Assembly (NCBI GenBank): GCA_944472155.2
Contig: OX235271.1
Span: 100,577,256 to 100,641,255, forward strand
Direction of reading: 5' to 3'
Origin: Trichobilharzia szidati
Lineage: Eukaryota > Platyhelminthes > Trematoda > Strigeidida > Schistosomatidae
Length of the DNA stretch: 64,000 nt
The notes under the pieces were generated by a model, which saw only the letters and a list, made by a program, of their open reading frames with translations, was not told where the DNA came from and ran no database searches. Below, piece after piece: positions 34,136 to 47,206 of the stretch. Within the stretch, counting starts at the first letter, position 1, and the number at the start of each line of letters is the position of its first letter. A program made the position numbers and the translations under genes.

Positions 34136-34432
34136 TCTGTTCTAAATGCTACAAGGGGAATTATTAAATTATAATTTCAATTTGCAAATGAAACAGCAAG
34201 TTGTCTATGCCAAAGCGAAAATTCAAATATTCAACCACACTCGCACACGAAAAAAAAAGAGAAACAACAGATGGTCTATACAAATCATTTCCAATAGACA
34301 ACAAAAATCATCACACACAAACACGTATGCATAACACATCAACACACACGTTCACCCACTGGCAAACACACAACTCTGACCTACAATCCACTGACCTTGG
34401 CCATCTTCCACTCTCGTCTCCCATTCGTCCAC

Positions 34433-34438
34433 TATAAA
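34433..34438 (+). promoter_or_regulatory. TATA-like box upstream of H4 copy 3
   Basis: TATAAA lies 158 bases upstream of the ATG. The same box is found before copies 4 and 5, but the aligned position is changed in copies 1 and 2. The distance would imply a 5' leader of roughly 120 nt. Confidence 0.35.
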
Positions 34439-34448
34439 CTCACCTTGA

Positions 34449-34901
<453 letters not shown>

Positions 34902-34972
34902 TTTAGTGAGTCAGTGAGTGAGTGATTTGGAGGTGACTTAACTTGAGTTTGGTCTGCACGAGAACGTCTCAC

Positions 34973-34988
34973 GGTCCTTTTTAGGACC
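34973..34988 (+). terminator. Histone mRNA 3' stem-loop (H4 copy 3)
   Basis: GGTCCTTTTTAGGACC, 71 bases after the stop. It is intact despite the frameshift in the coding region. Confidence 0.92.
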
Positions 34989-34999
34989 ACTAGAATTTG

Positions 35000-35971
35000 A
35001 TTTGTGCGTGTTATTTGTTAAACGTTTATTACGAGTGTCATTGGGATGAGGTGTTATGCTGGGAGTCCAATATTGTTGTTTGTGAGGCTAGCCAGATCTT
35101 GCTGTACGACTGTAGTATAGTTAGGGGTATACACATTTTAAATACGTTAAGTATACAGTTTCGAGTGTAGCTAGCAAACTTGCTTAAGAAGTCATTGGGG
35201 TTGGTAACTGAGTAATCTCGCTCAGTCGGTCGCCTGTTAAGCGAAATAAGGCAGTAGCGTTGTTCTCCTATCCGTCCTTCCTCATATTGATAGCCCACTC
35301 TCGGAATGTGTGATGTGCTTTGTGTTCTGAGTGTGTGTATATGAGATTGCCTCTGAGTCACATATATTGGTGGTGTAATTCGCATTCGTGCCTCTCTGAG
35401 GGCTAATCAAAAATGAGGCAAGTCACGAGAACGGAGGGCATTTCTTAAATACCTACGATACCATAGCTAGGTTGAGGGTCTGTCTTCTGTCTAAGCTTAC
35501 ACCGGGTCTGTCAGCCGTTTCGTAGTAATGAATAAAAATTATTCCACGCGAGTACAAACAGTCAGTATAAAGTTTCGTAGGGAATATTCGGTAGACATGG
35601 ACCCAAAGAAAACATCCAGCCAAGTAATTGAGGAATTCTGATTTTATTATAAATACACGAGTGTACAGCCTAGTTGATGATTTCGTGGAAAAAGATTTTT
35701 CTGGCATTTCAATTCCTAGTTGTTATCTCAGTACTCTTATCCTTGACCGAAGATTATTCTGGAACTTTCCTACCCATTTATTATGAATTCTGACTTCTAC
35801 TTCGTTGGCACAACTTAAATGTTAGATAAACTGCCCATTACGAGCATATTGAGTTTAGTAAGGCTGGTAATGGCGACAGTCGGTTCCAAGTGAATGACTG
35901 GCTGATATGGTATGCCGTCACCTCAAGAAATTTCCAAAGTAGTGAGTGTATAGTGCAAGAATTTTGTTGAT
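35000..35971. other. H4 3' flank (type II) and spacer, no gene
   Basis: 35000-35720 matches 26100-26830, including the 'gtgtacagcctagttgatga' motif near 35662. 35721-35971 holds nothing recognised. The 115-codon minus-strand frame at 35038-35385 has no matching frame in the other flank. Confidence 0.5.
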
Positions 35972-38900
35972 GTGTTGATGATTAGCCAACCAGGTACATT
36001 AGAATAGGGGTGTATCCATATTCAACTGAAGGTAAACGACATGTGTTGCTAGGCTGTGCAAATACATTAGAATAAATGTATGCAAATATCACTCCCCCCA
36101 ATAGTCAGTCAAACTATTCACGAAAAAACAGCTGAACGATAAATTTCCCTCCAAAATAAAATAACACTCCCCGTGATGTGTATTTGAATCATGATGAGAA
36201 AAGCCTATGTAAGTGAAATCGTTAGAGTGGATGAAAACATAAGAGTTATAAGTTCAGGCTCTTATTGCGTTCAACTTTACTTCGAATGGTGTAGACATTA
36301 ACCGCACCCCTAAGTCGATTTTGATCCCTTCACAGTTAAGGAAACTGAGTGATCCTACACTTTCTCAAGTAGGAGGCAATATTTTGTCTCTGATATATAC
36401 ATTCTCTATGATGATTTCAACTAAGTTCATACAAGAAACAAATAAATATTCCAAAAAGACCTCTCCTCGTCAATAATTCCCCTCTAACACCTACTACTCA
36501 ATGACACTGAAGCAAATGCATATCCAATTGAAGAATACAACCACTGTAAAAGTTGTTCAGGTAATGACATACTGTCTATCTCACTGATGAGTATATTTTT
36601 TCTCAGCTAACTGAGTAAATTAAACAAAAACAAACCTGACTGGTTAAGAAACTTCCGCCGTTCAACTAGACAATATCTTCAGGACTAATGTTGAAATGAC
36701 TTGAGGTTTGGAATCAATCATGCATGGGTGAAATGACTAGATAATCATGATTCGAATTGGTCATCACCAGCCGTTTCCTTAGACTTTTCCTCACTTCTAC
36801 TGGTTTTCAACGTTCCGTTAAAATGGTAGTTGACCTTATCGCCGTTTGACATTCGCATTACTCATTTCCACATCCAATATCATATCCACATGTCTATTAA
36901 GCGCTCACCAATGCAAGGAGTAACAAGCACATTGAAGGCATGGATATAAAATCATCCAGTCTAGAGAACAACACACCAGCATCCAAAACATACATCTGAG
37001 TTAAGCATTTTCTCTACGATTGCAAAATAGCAGATCCAGTTTACTCGATGTATCATGATGATGATGATGATATGAATTCTTTGATATGCAACGAATAACA
37101 CCGCATATTCAGTATTAGAAATATTCAATGAAGTTGACTTCTCAGTAGAAATAAAAAGAGAAACTGAGAACTCAGATCACCAAACAGTCCAAGGGAATGA
37201 AACCACCAATCAAAAATAGTCTTCAATTATTTCAGTAGCTATGGATCAGAAATAGTCAAAACCGTTAAAATATAGTCATGAATTGAAATGAGGGAGGCTG
37301 TGAGCTACGCTTATTGTACGAAGTCTGATTATACTATCCAGTTGACTAGGTTGAATTAAGTGAAGCAGGATCCTAAGCACGAATGCTGTGTCTAGAAGTT
37401 GAATGCTTACGTTAATGAGCCACATTTCCATTCAGTAGATTAGGAATGCGTTAATCACGTATCAGCTCAACAGGAACTACATTGAGTTATTCTCAGAGGG
37501 GTTTATTCATGAACATGTATGTATGTGCTGAACTAAAATCTTCAGAAAGCGAAATTAGCCCTACTGAAAACAGACATTTGTCTCATTCACAGAAGATCAC
37601 AGTCAAATTAAAATCATTACCAATCATCATTATTCGGGAAAGGTTTTGAGCAGTCTGACCATCAAGATAGACTGGAACAGACTAAAGTGTCAGCCACTTA
37701 TAGGACAAACACCTAGCACTATCAATATAAATGGCCACATATGAATCATGAAGGTTATTTCTTACTGACACAAACACGAAAACGTGCTCATAAGTCGAAG
37801 GTATGTAAGTAACTGACTTCCCACGACTATCATCACTAAATATCAAACAGGAGAAACATCGTAAACCAGTGGGAGTTTCTATCGTCACTGGCGTCCATTT
37901 CGAGTTAATAAGCCATCAATGGTGAATAGTTATCAGAGACTACAGGATCAACTACAAAATCATCATATTTGCTAGTAATTATTCCAAAATTCGAGCACTG
38001 TGTCGGAATTCAGTAGCTAACGCTTTCCAGTTTACGTGAGTCTAGTGATCCACAGTGTCACTATCCAGTGACATGGCTGAGTATTTCTTCTGACACGCCA
38101 CTTGACTGACTGACGTGATTAAACTTTCTCAGTCAAGTCTTAAGAAATCAATTATATCGGATTATTCTCCAATCACCGAGACATTCACATTCCATTACAT
38201 GATTTGTAGAGGATGGATCGTTTTCACAGAAATTCTCATCGCAGAGAGATATAACCTCGACTTGATCTCATTTAAAACTTGAGTGTTAGCTGCTAAATGC
38301 ATCCAGAGAAAACTAAGACGGTCATCATTAGTTAACTACCAGTGCAAGCTACTCAGAGACAAAAATATATTCTATACACCGTGTAATCACATTCATCATA
38401 TTGACTGAAACATTAATTATATCTTCTAAATTGTCTTCACTCATTTTCTTCATAATCCAGTTGAGTATTTTCGACTCATGAGAATTTTGGACTTCTTGGG
38501 TGACTCACTTTAACCCTTCAGATGATTTTCAAAAATAGAAATCACGGGAACCAAATCACCTTACTTCATTCAGATATAAGTAAGTACAAGATTTTCTCCT
38601 CATTCGCTCACCCGAACTGAATAATATTCGGCTACAGGTTTCTGGAGAACTCACCTGCAACGTCCAATTTACTCAACGTCATGCAAACCAGCAAGCCAGC
38701 GAGATAATAGATACACATAGAACTAGACATCTTCTCTAACTTATCCTTCACACATTGACTAGTCATACTAGTGATTGACAATGTTACGCGTAAGTCACAA
38801 AGACGGTCCCACTTTACTGAAACTCACTATGGAAATGAATTGCTGTGAGCACAAACTGACTAACTTATTCTCTTCATGGTAAATAAAAGAGAAGTTGAGA

Positions 38901-39378
38901 AATTACAGACATAAGGAAATACACCACACTTTTACTAAGTAGCTCTTACGAAACTGTGAGTTCCCCATAAATACCTATAGGATGTGCTCTATTCTAAAAA
39001 CAGATATATCTCCACTTAACACAAAACCATTCATAGGAAATCTATCTGAATATAACTGTATTCAGATTATTTAATCATACAAATTTGTGTGCGAAATGAC
39101 GATTTTTACTGAAGGCGACCTCCTCACCGACATCCTAAAGAGAAGAATAACTAACGCCCTGAAAAGAATATTCTCTGCTGTTACATTACGACTGGTATTC
39201 CCAACCCACCCATTGTTCTTCAACAACTCGAATGATAAATTATCACATTTGACCACTTCTATGTGTATCTAACAATTTACTCGCTCGTGTGAAGCAAGAT
39301 ACATAGGTCGTCCAATGCGTGTTTTATCTAACAGAGTCAAAGAACATTATCCCACTTGGCTACGGAAAGGTAACAGTG
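35972..39378 (+). repeat. 3.4-kb block R, copy 2
   Basis: Direct repeat of 29446-32811, a few percent diverged, and partly the left arm of the giant palindrome (from about 37472). It contains the second copy of the exon-like frame (37682-37888, -). Confidence 0.88.
37682..37888 (-). other. Exon-like conserved frame, copy 2
   Basis: MTIETPTGLRCFSCL with DSRGKSVTYIPS and NNLHDSYVAIYIDSAR. It is the same length as the copy at 31120-31326 with several amino-acid changes. The function is unknown. Confidence 0.3.
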
Positions 39379-39600
39379 AATCAATATTGAGTGGTGTAAT
39401 TGAACATGTATTCAACACTGGTCACTTCATTTGTAGGGAGAATTCATTCAAAGTCATCTACAGAGTCAAAAGAAGCCTCTCGAAAACTGTTAGCTTCTGT
39501 ATACTTTGCATTACCGAGGCCTTAGTGATCCGGATAGAGAACCCTGATTTATGTACACAGAAGAAACTTCTCCATCCCCTCTCGTACCTTGGGTATAATT
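39087..39600 (+). pseudogene. PLE linker and GIY-YIG endonuclease
   Basis: GDLLTDILKRRITNALKRIF, a TAA stop at 39270-39272, then in the same frame QFTRSCEARYIGRPMRVL, SNRVKEHYPTWLRKG and SGVIEHVFNTGH. It ends in NPDLCTQKKLLHPLSYLG. The YIG, Arg and EH positions are present. The one stop, where related copies have Tyr or His, makes it a pseudogene. The mirror copy is at 61915-62583. Confidence 0.82.
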
Positions 39601-39642
39601 CGATGTCCGACTGCTTTGGTACTGTTTTTCATTATTCCTTTA

Positions 39643-39862
39643 TGTTTCCAGTGAAACATTGGGTTTCAAGCTAGAGCTATGAAATTGCATTAGCAGATGC
39701 TTTACTTATACGGAGTGGGGTCGCTAGCCTCACACCCAACATACCCTTTTACTGGCCCTGCTGAAGGCTTAGCCAGGTTTAGGAGTGCGTCGGCCGGGAG
39801 CAGAACCCCCGGGTCATATGTGTGTTTGGCGAGTGCACCACCAGTGGACCACCGAATCACAC
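39643..39862 (-). mobile_element. SINE family B, left arm
   Basis: Minus strand. The tRNA-like head is decayed around box B, followed by GTCGACGCACTCCTAAACC-type junction sequence and the body 'ggttgggtgtgaggctagcg'. The mirror copy at 61622-61855 shows that it predates the inversion. Confidence 0.75.
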
Positions 39863-41042
39863 TTTCTTTCTGACTAATACTATTTGCCAATTTTCCTATG
39901 ACATTTTAGTAACATCTTTTCCCTAACCAACCATTCATTTACTCTTCCTGCCTATTACATAATTTATTTTGGAAATAATATATACACAGGTGAATCATTA
40001 ATATTCATTATTTATTTCCCACACTAGCATAATCATTGATTTCCCGCATCTGCGTGATTATTGATTTTAATTACTGAATTCCCATAGTTTGTTAATATTT
40101 TTAAAATGTGACATTGACTTTCCTAACTGTATAAATACGGAGTTTTTGTTCAACATTTCGAATGCTGTTAGAGACAGAAAAAACTCTCGTATCAACATCC
40201 AGTCTTTTTTCATTGTCTTGCGTGCCCGGCGGTATTGTTGTTGTCGACGTGCGATTGGGACAGATTAGCCAGCGCATTAAGTAGATTCGCTCCTAGTCTA
40301 CCAGGTCATAATATCTCATACATAACAGGAAACTTGTCTCCGCTCTCTTTCATCAATATACAAATGTTCTGAGTGTCCTTCATGTTACACAACCCAACAC
40401 TCGTCGATACTTACCAGTCTTCACCCCCTCTCCCTGGTTGAAATTTGATTATTCACCATATTTTTGAAGCTTTTCATGACGTTAACAATAACCAACCCTA
40501 GCTAATTCTTATACTTGTCTCACAATCCTAATGTACACACACACACACACAAATTATATATGAATGCGATCGTGCAGCTAAGTGAATGAATTCGCAGAAA
40601 AGGGACTGACTCTTCGCTGAACTGTTTCTACCTCAATTACGGAAGTGATGTGATGAATAAACATTACTTGTATATTAAACATGCATATTGGTCAGTCTCA
40701 TTGGGCACATACTCACTGCTTCTCAATTTAGCTTTTGAACAAATTAACTTCCAATAGGACACCATCCTACTACATTTTATGATTTCATTTTACTTGAAAC
40801 ATTTATCAGGCAGTCAGTCATTCAGATGTATTGAGATCTCCTTATGAATCACTAGATGCGTCTCAGATTCACGTCAATATTAAATTGTAATCATCAACAT
40901 CATAACTATGATTTCCACTCATGTTATAATTCACAGGACTGTTTTCCACTTTAGATGATACTAGTTATTCATCCCTTTATGGTGCACACGAACTATTAAC
41001 TAACCTTATCAGCTTCATTACAGAATCCATTTTTGCCGGAAA
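39863..41042. other. PLE tail and intergenic DNA, no gene
   Basis: Non-coding. A hammerhead-like motif lies at 40568-40622 (GTGCAGC..GAATGAATTCGCAGAAAA, a hairpin, TTC, GCTGAAC), marking a PLE end. A CA run lies at 40535-40550. The rest is unassigned. Mirrored at 60834-61560. Confidence 0.5.
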
Positions 41043-41264
41043 ATGTATAGAACTAAGGTAAATGTACTTTCGCTTAATGATGATCCCAATCCCAATAGTA
41101 TGCCAGTATATAGACTGTTAACAAACAGAAAATTAGTGACTGTGAATCACCTTAGTTGGCTTCCATACGTTATTTCAGTATGTACAATATGTCCGTTGAG
41201 GCATCACGAATTATCGCTGTATTACAGCCACTATTTTCACTTCAGCTACAAGCAAGCAGTTTAG
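41043..41264 (+). other. Mirrored open frame, unknown
   Basis: A 73-codon frame (MYRTKVNVLSLNDDPNPNSM, then VYRLLTNRKLV) that is nearly identical in the right arm (60612-60833, -). No domain is recognised. Arm identity alone could explain its conservation. Confidence 0.25.
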
Positions 41265-41789
41265 ATTATGTGTACGAATAAGAAGAGGTTGCAATGCAAC
41301 TCGAGTCTTGTCAACTTCTCTTTTACAAATATTGCTTCAGTCTCTAAAAGACTCCAAGTGACAAGAAACTAACTTGTGATACTACAAACAACAATACATA
41401 CGGATGAATGGAGGAAATATAACCAACTTTCATCTTTGCGTTATATCCACCACCGTGTTAACCACTCCTCCGATTTCGTCCATACAATTACAGACACCCT
41501 TACAAAAAATATAAAGAACAATTCTCCGACAGTTTAAACAGCAGAATCAGGGATTTCAACAAACCTCAAGGTACCATGATCTTCAGTCACCTGGATGAAC
41601 ACACGTATCGCCTATGGCGTGATTTCCCGTGGACTATCCTTCGAGAAAGTGGGAATCATTCCTACAACAAACAAGAGATTTCCCAGAATAAAATCATTTC
41701 TCCAATGTTTTTCTGAATATTTTTCAACGATTTTGTGACTGTTGAAAAACACATTTGAATTTCGACTGGTTGCTGTTGATCATTTTCAG

Positions 41790-42225
41790 AATTGTTGGTT
41801 ATGGCTGTAATGATTTAGTTTGGCCAATTTGCGAAATTCCAAGGTACATTGGCCGTAGCCAGAGGACACTTTCCACACGGAGATGAAAACATATTCCAGC
41901 TGCATGGCTTTACAAGGGAGAAAGGAAGTGTGTGAGAAGCTCTATTCGAGAACACCTGATCGACTGCTGTCACACTGACAACCCTGACCATGATTTTGAT
42001 ATATTCTGCAGAATCCACGGTAACTCCCCGCGTTTTCTTCGTTATAGACTTCTAAAGACAGAGGAGGACTTGGCAATTCATGACTTTAATTTTTTATATT
42101 TTATTTTTGATTACAGCTTGATTCCACACCGTATTTTCAGTACAAGTATGGAATTTTCAGCCATTTTCTTTGTGTACAAAAGAAGTGTGTACAATCCCTA
42201 CTTCTGCCTTGGCCGTAGAGAGATA
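41790..42225 (+). pseudogene. PLE GIY-YIG endonuclease, interrupted by SINE fragment
   Basis: IPRYIGRSQRTLSTRR, a stop (TGA where RIREH is expected), then KHIPAAWLYKGERKCVRSS, IREHLIDCCHTDNPDHDF and LLKTEEDLAIHDF. A 75-bp SINE A fragment breaks it, and it resumes at CVQKKCVQSLLLPWP. The mirror copy in the right arm has no SINE. Confidence 0.8.
42089..42163 (-). mobile_element. SINE family A, 5'-truncated, left arm only
   Basis: Minus-strand 'ggctgaaaattccatacttg' and 'tgtggaatcaag' followed by a long A-rich tail (T-rich on +). It sits within PLE codons. The right-arm counterpart near 58680-58700 is uninterrupted. Confidence 0.85.
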
Positions 42226-42665
42226 GACATTTATTTATTTTGTCTGTTTGTTTAGTTATTCTATGTACCTTTCCCTTACTACTACGATTATCATTATTAT
42301 TACTACTATTCTCACTCTGAATTGTTTCCGCAGGTCCCACTTGTCATTCGAAATCCGAAATTATATGTTTTACAATATTGCATTCTATCGTATCAAATTT
42401 CCCACCACGTTATGTGAAATTTTATATTCGTCTACTAATCCTACAATTATGCACATCTATACACCTTATGTATTATTCTATATATGACATTAATTGTCTT
42501 GCTACTTGACATTTAACTATGATTATAATCACAAATATTTTTACCGGATTTCATACTATTTTAATTTAAATCCCTCACCGGATGTAATATGTTAAAAAAA
42601 ACCTTCTACATACGATCTTACAGCTTGATAAAAAATCCCCTGAAAACTCTCTTCACTGAACCCTG
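42226..42665 (+). mobile_element. PLE 3' untranslated region / terminal repeat
   Basis: Homologous to 33498-34135 but without the SINE C. It ends in a decayed hammerhead-like motif (TTACAGCTTG..CCTGAAAACTCTCTTCACTGAACC, 42618-42661). Confidence 0.7.
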
Positions 42666-42917
42666 TGACCTTAGTAATTCAATGCGAATCATTAAACTAT
42701 AATTTCAATCTGCAAATGAAACAGCAAGCTAGCCTATGGAATTCATTTCCAATAGACAACAAAATTAATCACACACAAAGAGATATGCATAATACACACA
42801 CACACACTCTCTCTCACCACTCATTCACTCGCTCACTCAACCACTCGCAAACACACAACTCTGACCTCCAATCCGCTGACCTTGGCCCACTTCCACTCTC
42901 GTCTCCCATTCGTCCAT

Positions 42918-42923
42918 TATAAA
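42918..42923 (+). promoter_or_regulatory. TATA-like box upstream of H4 copy 4
   Basis: TATAAA, 158 bases before the ATG, at the same relative position as in copies 3 and 5. A CCAAT-type ATTGG lies about 35 nt downstream of it. Confidence 0.35.
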
Positions 42924-43072
42924 CTCACCTTGACAACATTTACACCCATTTCAATTGGTCGAAATGTGGCTCGTCTTTTCGAGAAACAGCTTGGTTACTT
43001 TCACACTCAACACTGTCTCACGCCGTCTCGTGTGGTCTTCGCACATCTATCTCTCTCGAAGTATACCGGTGA

Positions 43073-43387
<315 letters not shown>

Positions 43388-43458
43388 TTTAGTGAGTCAG
43401 TGAGTGAGTGAGTTGGAGGTGACCTAACTTGAATTTGGTCTGCACGAGAACGTCTCAC

Positions 43459-43474
43459 GGTCCTTTTTAGGACC
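43459..43474 (+). terminator. Histone mRNA 3' stem-loop (H4 copy 4)
   Basis: GGTCCTTTTTAGGACC, identical to the other H4 copies. Confidence 0.92.
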
Positions 43475-44293
43475 ACTAGAATTTGATTTGTGCATGTTAT
43501 TTGTTAGACGTTTATTACGAGTGTCATTGGGGATGTGGTGTTGCTGGGAGTACAATGTGATGGTGACGGGTTGTTGCGAATCGTGAAATTGTCGGTCACA
43601 GTACTTTATGTAGACAGATGTTAACTTGAGAATTGTTCTAGAGTAGCGGATGTAGTGGTGTTTTACGTAGTGCATACTGAGTAGTTTTGTATTAGTGATT
43701 GTGGTGAGGTTGTGTTGATAGGTGGCTCCCTGTCTAAATTTCTCAGCTTAGTAGAACTGATCTTTGGAATGCGTTGTCCAGGGTTTACAAACGAAACCCA
43801 GCGGTTAGTCCTTAATGGTTACAATTACATCACAACTCGTCCTTAGTATCTCAGACACCGCTAACTTGAGCTAAAATATATAACAAGTAGGAATTGTTAA
43901 ATTCATGAAATTTCGGTAGAACTCGTCATCTGAGTACTCTACATACGGGGATGTATGTACTATTGAAATTACCTTGGGAGATATAAAACAGATCAGCAAA
44001 TAGACTACATCGAATTAATCATGCAGAAAGACAGATCATGTTCTAAATATATAGGAGGAAAAGGAAGTTGAGATAAAATGCATCGCTCCTCAGTGATATC
44101 ACTTAGATAAACAGATAGTCATTAGAGAATATATCAATATTAGTGGTTGTAATGATAACAGTATTAATAATAATGGCGCAGTGATTTAGGATGGTACAGA
44201 TAAAAGGTAGTTTTAAATGAATCAAAAATAATAATAAGGTGGAAACAAGCGTTCTAAGTGTTAATAATAATTATCAGTAAGTGACACGTAGGT
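43475..44293. other. H4 3' flank (type I), no gene
   Basis: Matches 11660-12650, the flank of copy 1. Non-coding. Confidence 0.6.
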
Positions 44294-44410
44294 CTACCAT
44301 GGTGGATTCAGAGTGACGACCGTTTCCTTTTGTACACAGAGAAACAGTTTATGAACTCGAATTGCACGAGCTTCTGCAATTACAAGCATATTCCTGTTTC
44401 CATAGTGAAA
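44294..44410 (-). pseudogene. PLE C-terminal fragment
   Basis: The minus strand reads LVIAEARAIRVHKLFLCVQK, then ETVVTLNPPW before the stop. This is the PLE C-terminus (compare AEAIAIKRFKPDLCIQKE at 19602). No nuclease core is attached. Mirrored at 56128-56244. Confidence 0.65.
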
Positions 44411-44699
44411 GAAAGACCAGATTTGCAGTATTCGAAACGATAACATTCTAAGTGGTAGCAGAGTAGCAATACTATAAGTTTGATGCATCCAAAATTTAAG
44501 CATATCAATTTTTAGTTAAAGTCAATTCATACACTTTCAAAGTAGAAAAGAGGTGGGAGCAGTAGGATAGAAAACAGAAAAAAATAACAAAAAACGAAAG
44601 CGGTTGCAGTTTATACGATTGGAATTTGCTCAGTGAGTTGAGATCACTGAATTCGATGACTAATTAATGTAATCAAATTTCAGTTACCAAGGCAGTGAG

Positions 44700-44890
44700 A
44701 GATTAATCACACTCTCCTTGTGTCTGGAGGTGACATCATTAGGGTATTTATCCAGTTTTGATTAGCTTATAGAAGTATCGCTGTATGATATTATATGAGT
44801 TGAGCTGCAGGGAAGTTTCTTTTTATTGCACCTTTCAGTCTTTTGTCAATCGTTTGTGACACTTTGATTAGACACACTATTCTACTACCA
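44700..44890 (-). pseudogene. PLE linker fragment
   Basis: The minus strand reads KVSQTIDKRLKGAIKRNFPAAQLI before a stop. It is the uninterrupted form of the site that is split by an insert at 19973-20355. Mirrored at 55648-55838. Confidence 0.65.
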
Positions 44891-45059
44891 CCTACACATT
44901 AAAGTATGTTATTATCACATTTACATCATTGTAATTTCTGGTAGTCTGGAGCCGATGAGAACCTGTGAAATAGAATGATATCATTTTATACTGCAAATCT
45001 GGTCTTCCTTTCTCTATCGAAATTTATCAAGGGAACCACATGTATGAAATATTCCTGTT

Positions 45060-45760
45060 TCTTTGTCTGCTGACAACAGAGAATGACTTGATAGCGTCGT
45101 TGTCATGTCCACAAGATGTCTTGTTAATGTCTTGTTACAGCATTTATATCCATCATGCGAGTAGAAAATCGCCTTTCTCTACGGCCTATGTATTTGCTTC
45201 CAAAAGACATCCAAATTGATACAGGCAGTTTGAAGTGTCAGGGATATGTGACTGGTCTTTCAGATTGTTGAAGCACTAGCTTGATGGTGATAAGGAAGAT
45301 AAGATTTGCATCATTCATCGTGTCTACGTTTGACTTCTTCGTCTACATTATCCCGTTTGAATGGCAAATGGATGCAGACAGATTCCTTCGGAACTGAGCT
45401 GGAATAACTAACCTCTCTGATAGGGCAATAGTCGAGGTTTTAGAAATCTCTAGGTTTCTCAAGGTAACATCCTTAGCTGTGTTAAAACAGTCTACTCTTA
45501 AACTGAAGCGATTATCATTATTCCACAAACTACGGTCTCTACAATAATGTTTGAAGCCATTCCACCAGGTGCTTCCTATTTAAAAAGAATCTTATCGAGT
45601 ATGGGAATAGAGTCTATTTTTAAATCACACCTGAATTGGATTCCATTTTAAGTGAAAATGCTGGCTAATTAAGTTACGAAAGTAAGTAAATGTGCTGCTC
45701 ACATTATCTTCAAATGCAGATATTCGTTTGATATACGCGGTTACCGGAGAACATTTCTAG
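45060..45760 (-). pseudogene. PLE remnant with GIY-YIG core and unidentified frames
   Basis: The minus strand contains FGSKYIGRRERRFSTRMMD, a GIY-YIG core, near 45150-45205. Upstream is an open piece at 45343-45528 that is not recognised. It parallels 13799-14640. Mirrored at 54778-55478. Confidence 0.55.
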
Positions 45761-47158
45761 CGGTCTGGAGAGTAGAAGCGCTGCAAGCTCTTCCGGGTTC
45801 ATACTTGGGAACAATTTGCAAGGAGACACTCCGGACTACCAGGACAAATATATCAGGGTTTCTGCAATTTGACCCATGGGCCCTACTGGCTGAGGCCTTA
45901 AATGTCTCATCAACACTTGATGTACAGTTCAGGTCTGCTGAATTTATGGGATATCCAATAAGTAGAAGGAATCTAAGTTGCTTCATTGTGCCGAAACCGT
46001 TGCTACCAAGCGATTACCTGAGTTGAGTATGATAATAGGTGAGTGAGTATATTCGCGCTATTCGAACAAATGGATCCCTCTGTCGAAATTTCACAAACCT
46101 AATCTGAATTCTATTCCCTGTTTAGAATAAACGTCGATTCTCCATTTTATTTTTTCAATATTAATTGACTTATATTCATGAAGCGGTTGTAAAGGAACTA
46201 CGAAATGATATAATCTCGCGAAATTTGTCTTCTTAATTATATTCATGAGTTCTGTCCCGTAAGTTGTCATATGAAGTTTATACGGTACCTTATGGACTAC
46301 ATCAACTGTATACGTTGGCAGTGAACGGAACTGTGAAGCCGTCGACCTTTAGTTAATGATAACAATGGTTGGGAATTCACAAGCTGCAAATGCAGAATAG
46401 CCAAGCGGTCGCATTTGAAACTTACAAAATGCCTATTGCTTACCGACGTGAATGTGCATAAATATTATAAGCCTACCTCAGTGAGTATAAAACTCAGTCT
46501 TCTATTAAGCCTACAAAGTATGTAGCATCGAAATATATTTCAAGGGAATATTCAACATGAAACATCAAATCAATGGAGTGAACTGTGCATGTTGATAGCT
46601 TTATGCATAAACTTAATTTGAACGACTGAGATTACAAATCAAATTAACTCCTTAACATTCTGTTACCCATCACTCATAAGGGGGCTTGTAGTTATCGACA
46701 GTTACTGGAAGCTCTTGCACAGTCGGTAGGATACGCATTACTATGTACAGTTCAGTTAACGCGGTTCACACGCTCAAAATGAACACGGACAATAGGTATA
46801 ATAAAAGCCCTGGCCGTCCCCCAACCTACAGTCATATTCCTTCAACTACCACTGCCTTGCCCGTAACAACTACCATCCGACCACAACGCTGGCGACATAT
46901 CACCATGCCTGTTACACGTTAATCCCCTTACGCTCATCGCCTACAACCCCACCTAAACGCCCTAAGGCTGGTCGGACGGTCAGTACTACCTGGCGGGCAT
47001 GCCAAGTTCACGACAATTTACACGAACCCCATTACGAAATACATCTTACTGCTAGCACACTGTCCTCAGCACTTCTTAAGGAAATCCGCCATAACGCAAC
47101 TGCACACCCTGTGTCGTCCAAAGAAAGTGAAACAAAAAGACTACAATCATTGTTTGGT
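45761..47158. other. H2B 3' flank, no gene recognised
   Basis: Overlapping 73- and 81-codon frames on opposite strands (45805-46026 +, 45741-45986 -) have no recognisable domain. The rest is non-coding. All of it is mirrored in the right arm. Confidence 0.45.
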
Positions 47159-47174
47159 AGCCCTTAAGAGGGCT
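47159..47174 (-). terminator. Histone mRNA 3' stem-loop (H2B, left arm)
   Basis: On the minus strand AGCCCTCTTAAGGGCT, 33 bases after the stop. Stem and loop follow the histone pattern, but the outer pair is A-T instead of the usual G-C. Confidence 0.85.
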
Positions 47175-47206
47175 GTGGTAGCGTTCTCTACTTCTGGTGG
47201 AATGTT

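Noticed and set aside
35038..35385. 115-codon minus-strand frame downstream of H4 copy 3
   Set aside because: No domain or low-complexity signature is seen, and no equivalent frame occurs in the matching flank of copy 2.
45741..46026. Overlapping frames on both strands near 45.8 kb
   Set aside because: Neither shows a recognisable family. Their second copies are only the palindrome mirror and so give no independent support.
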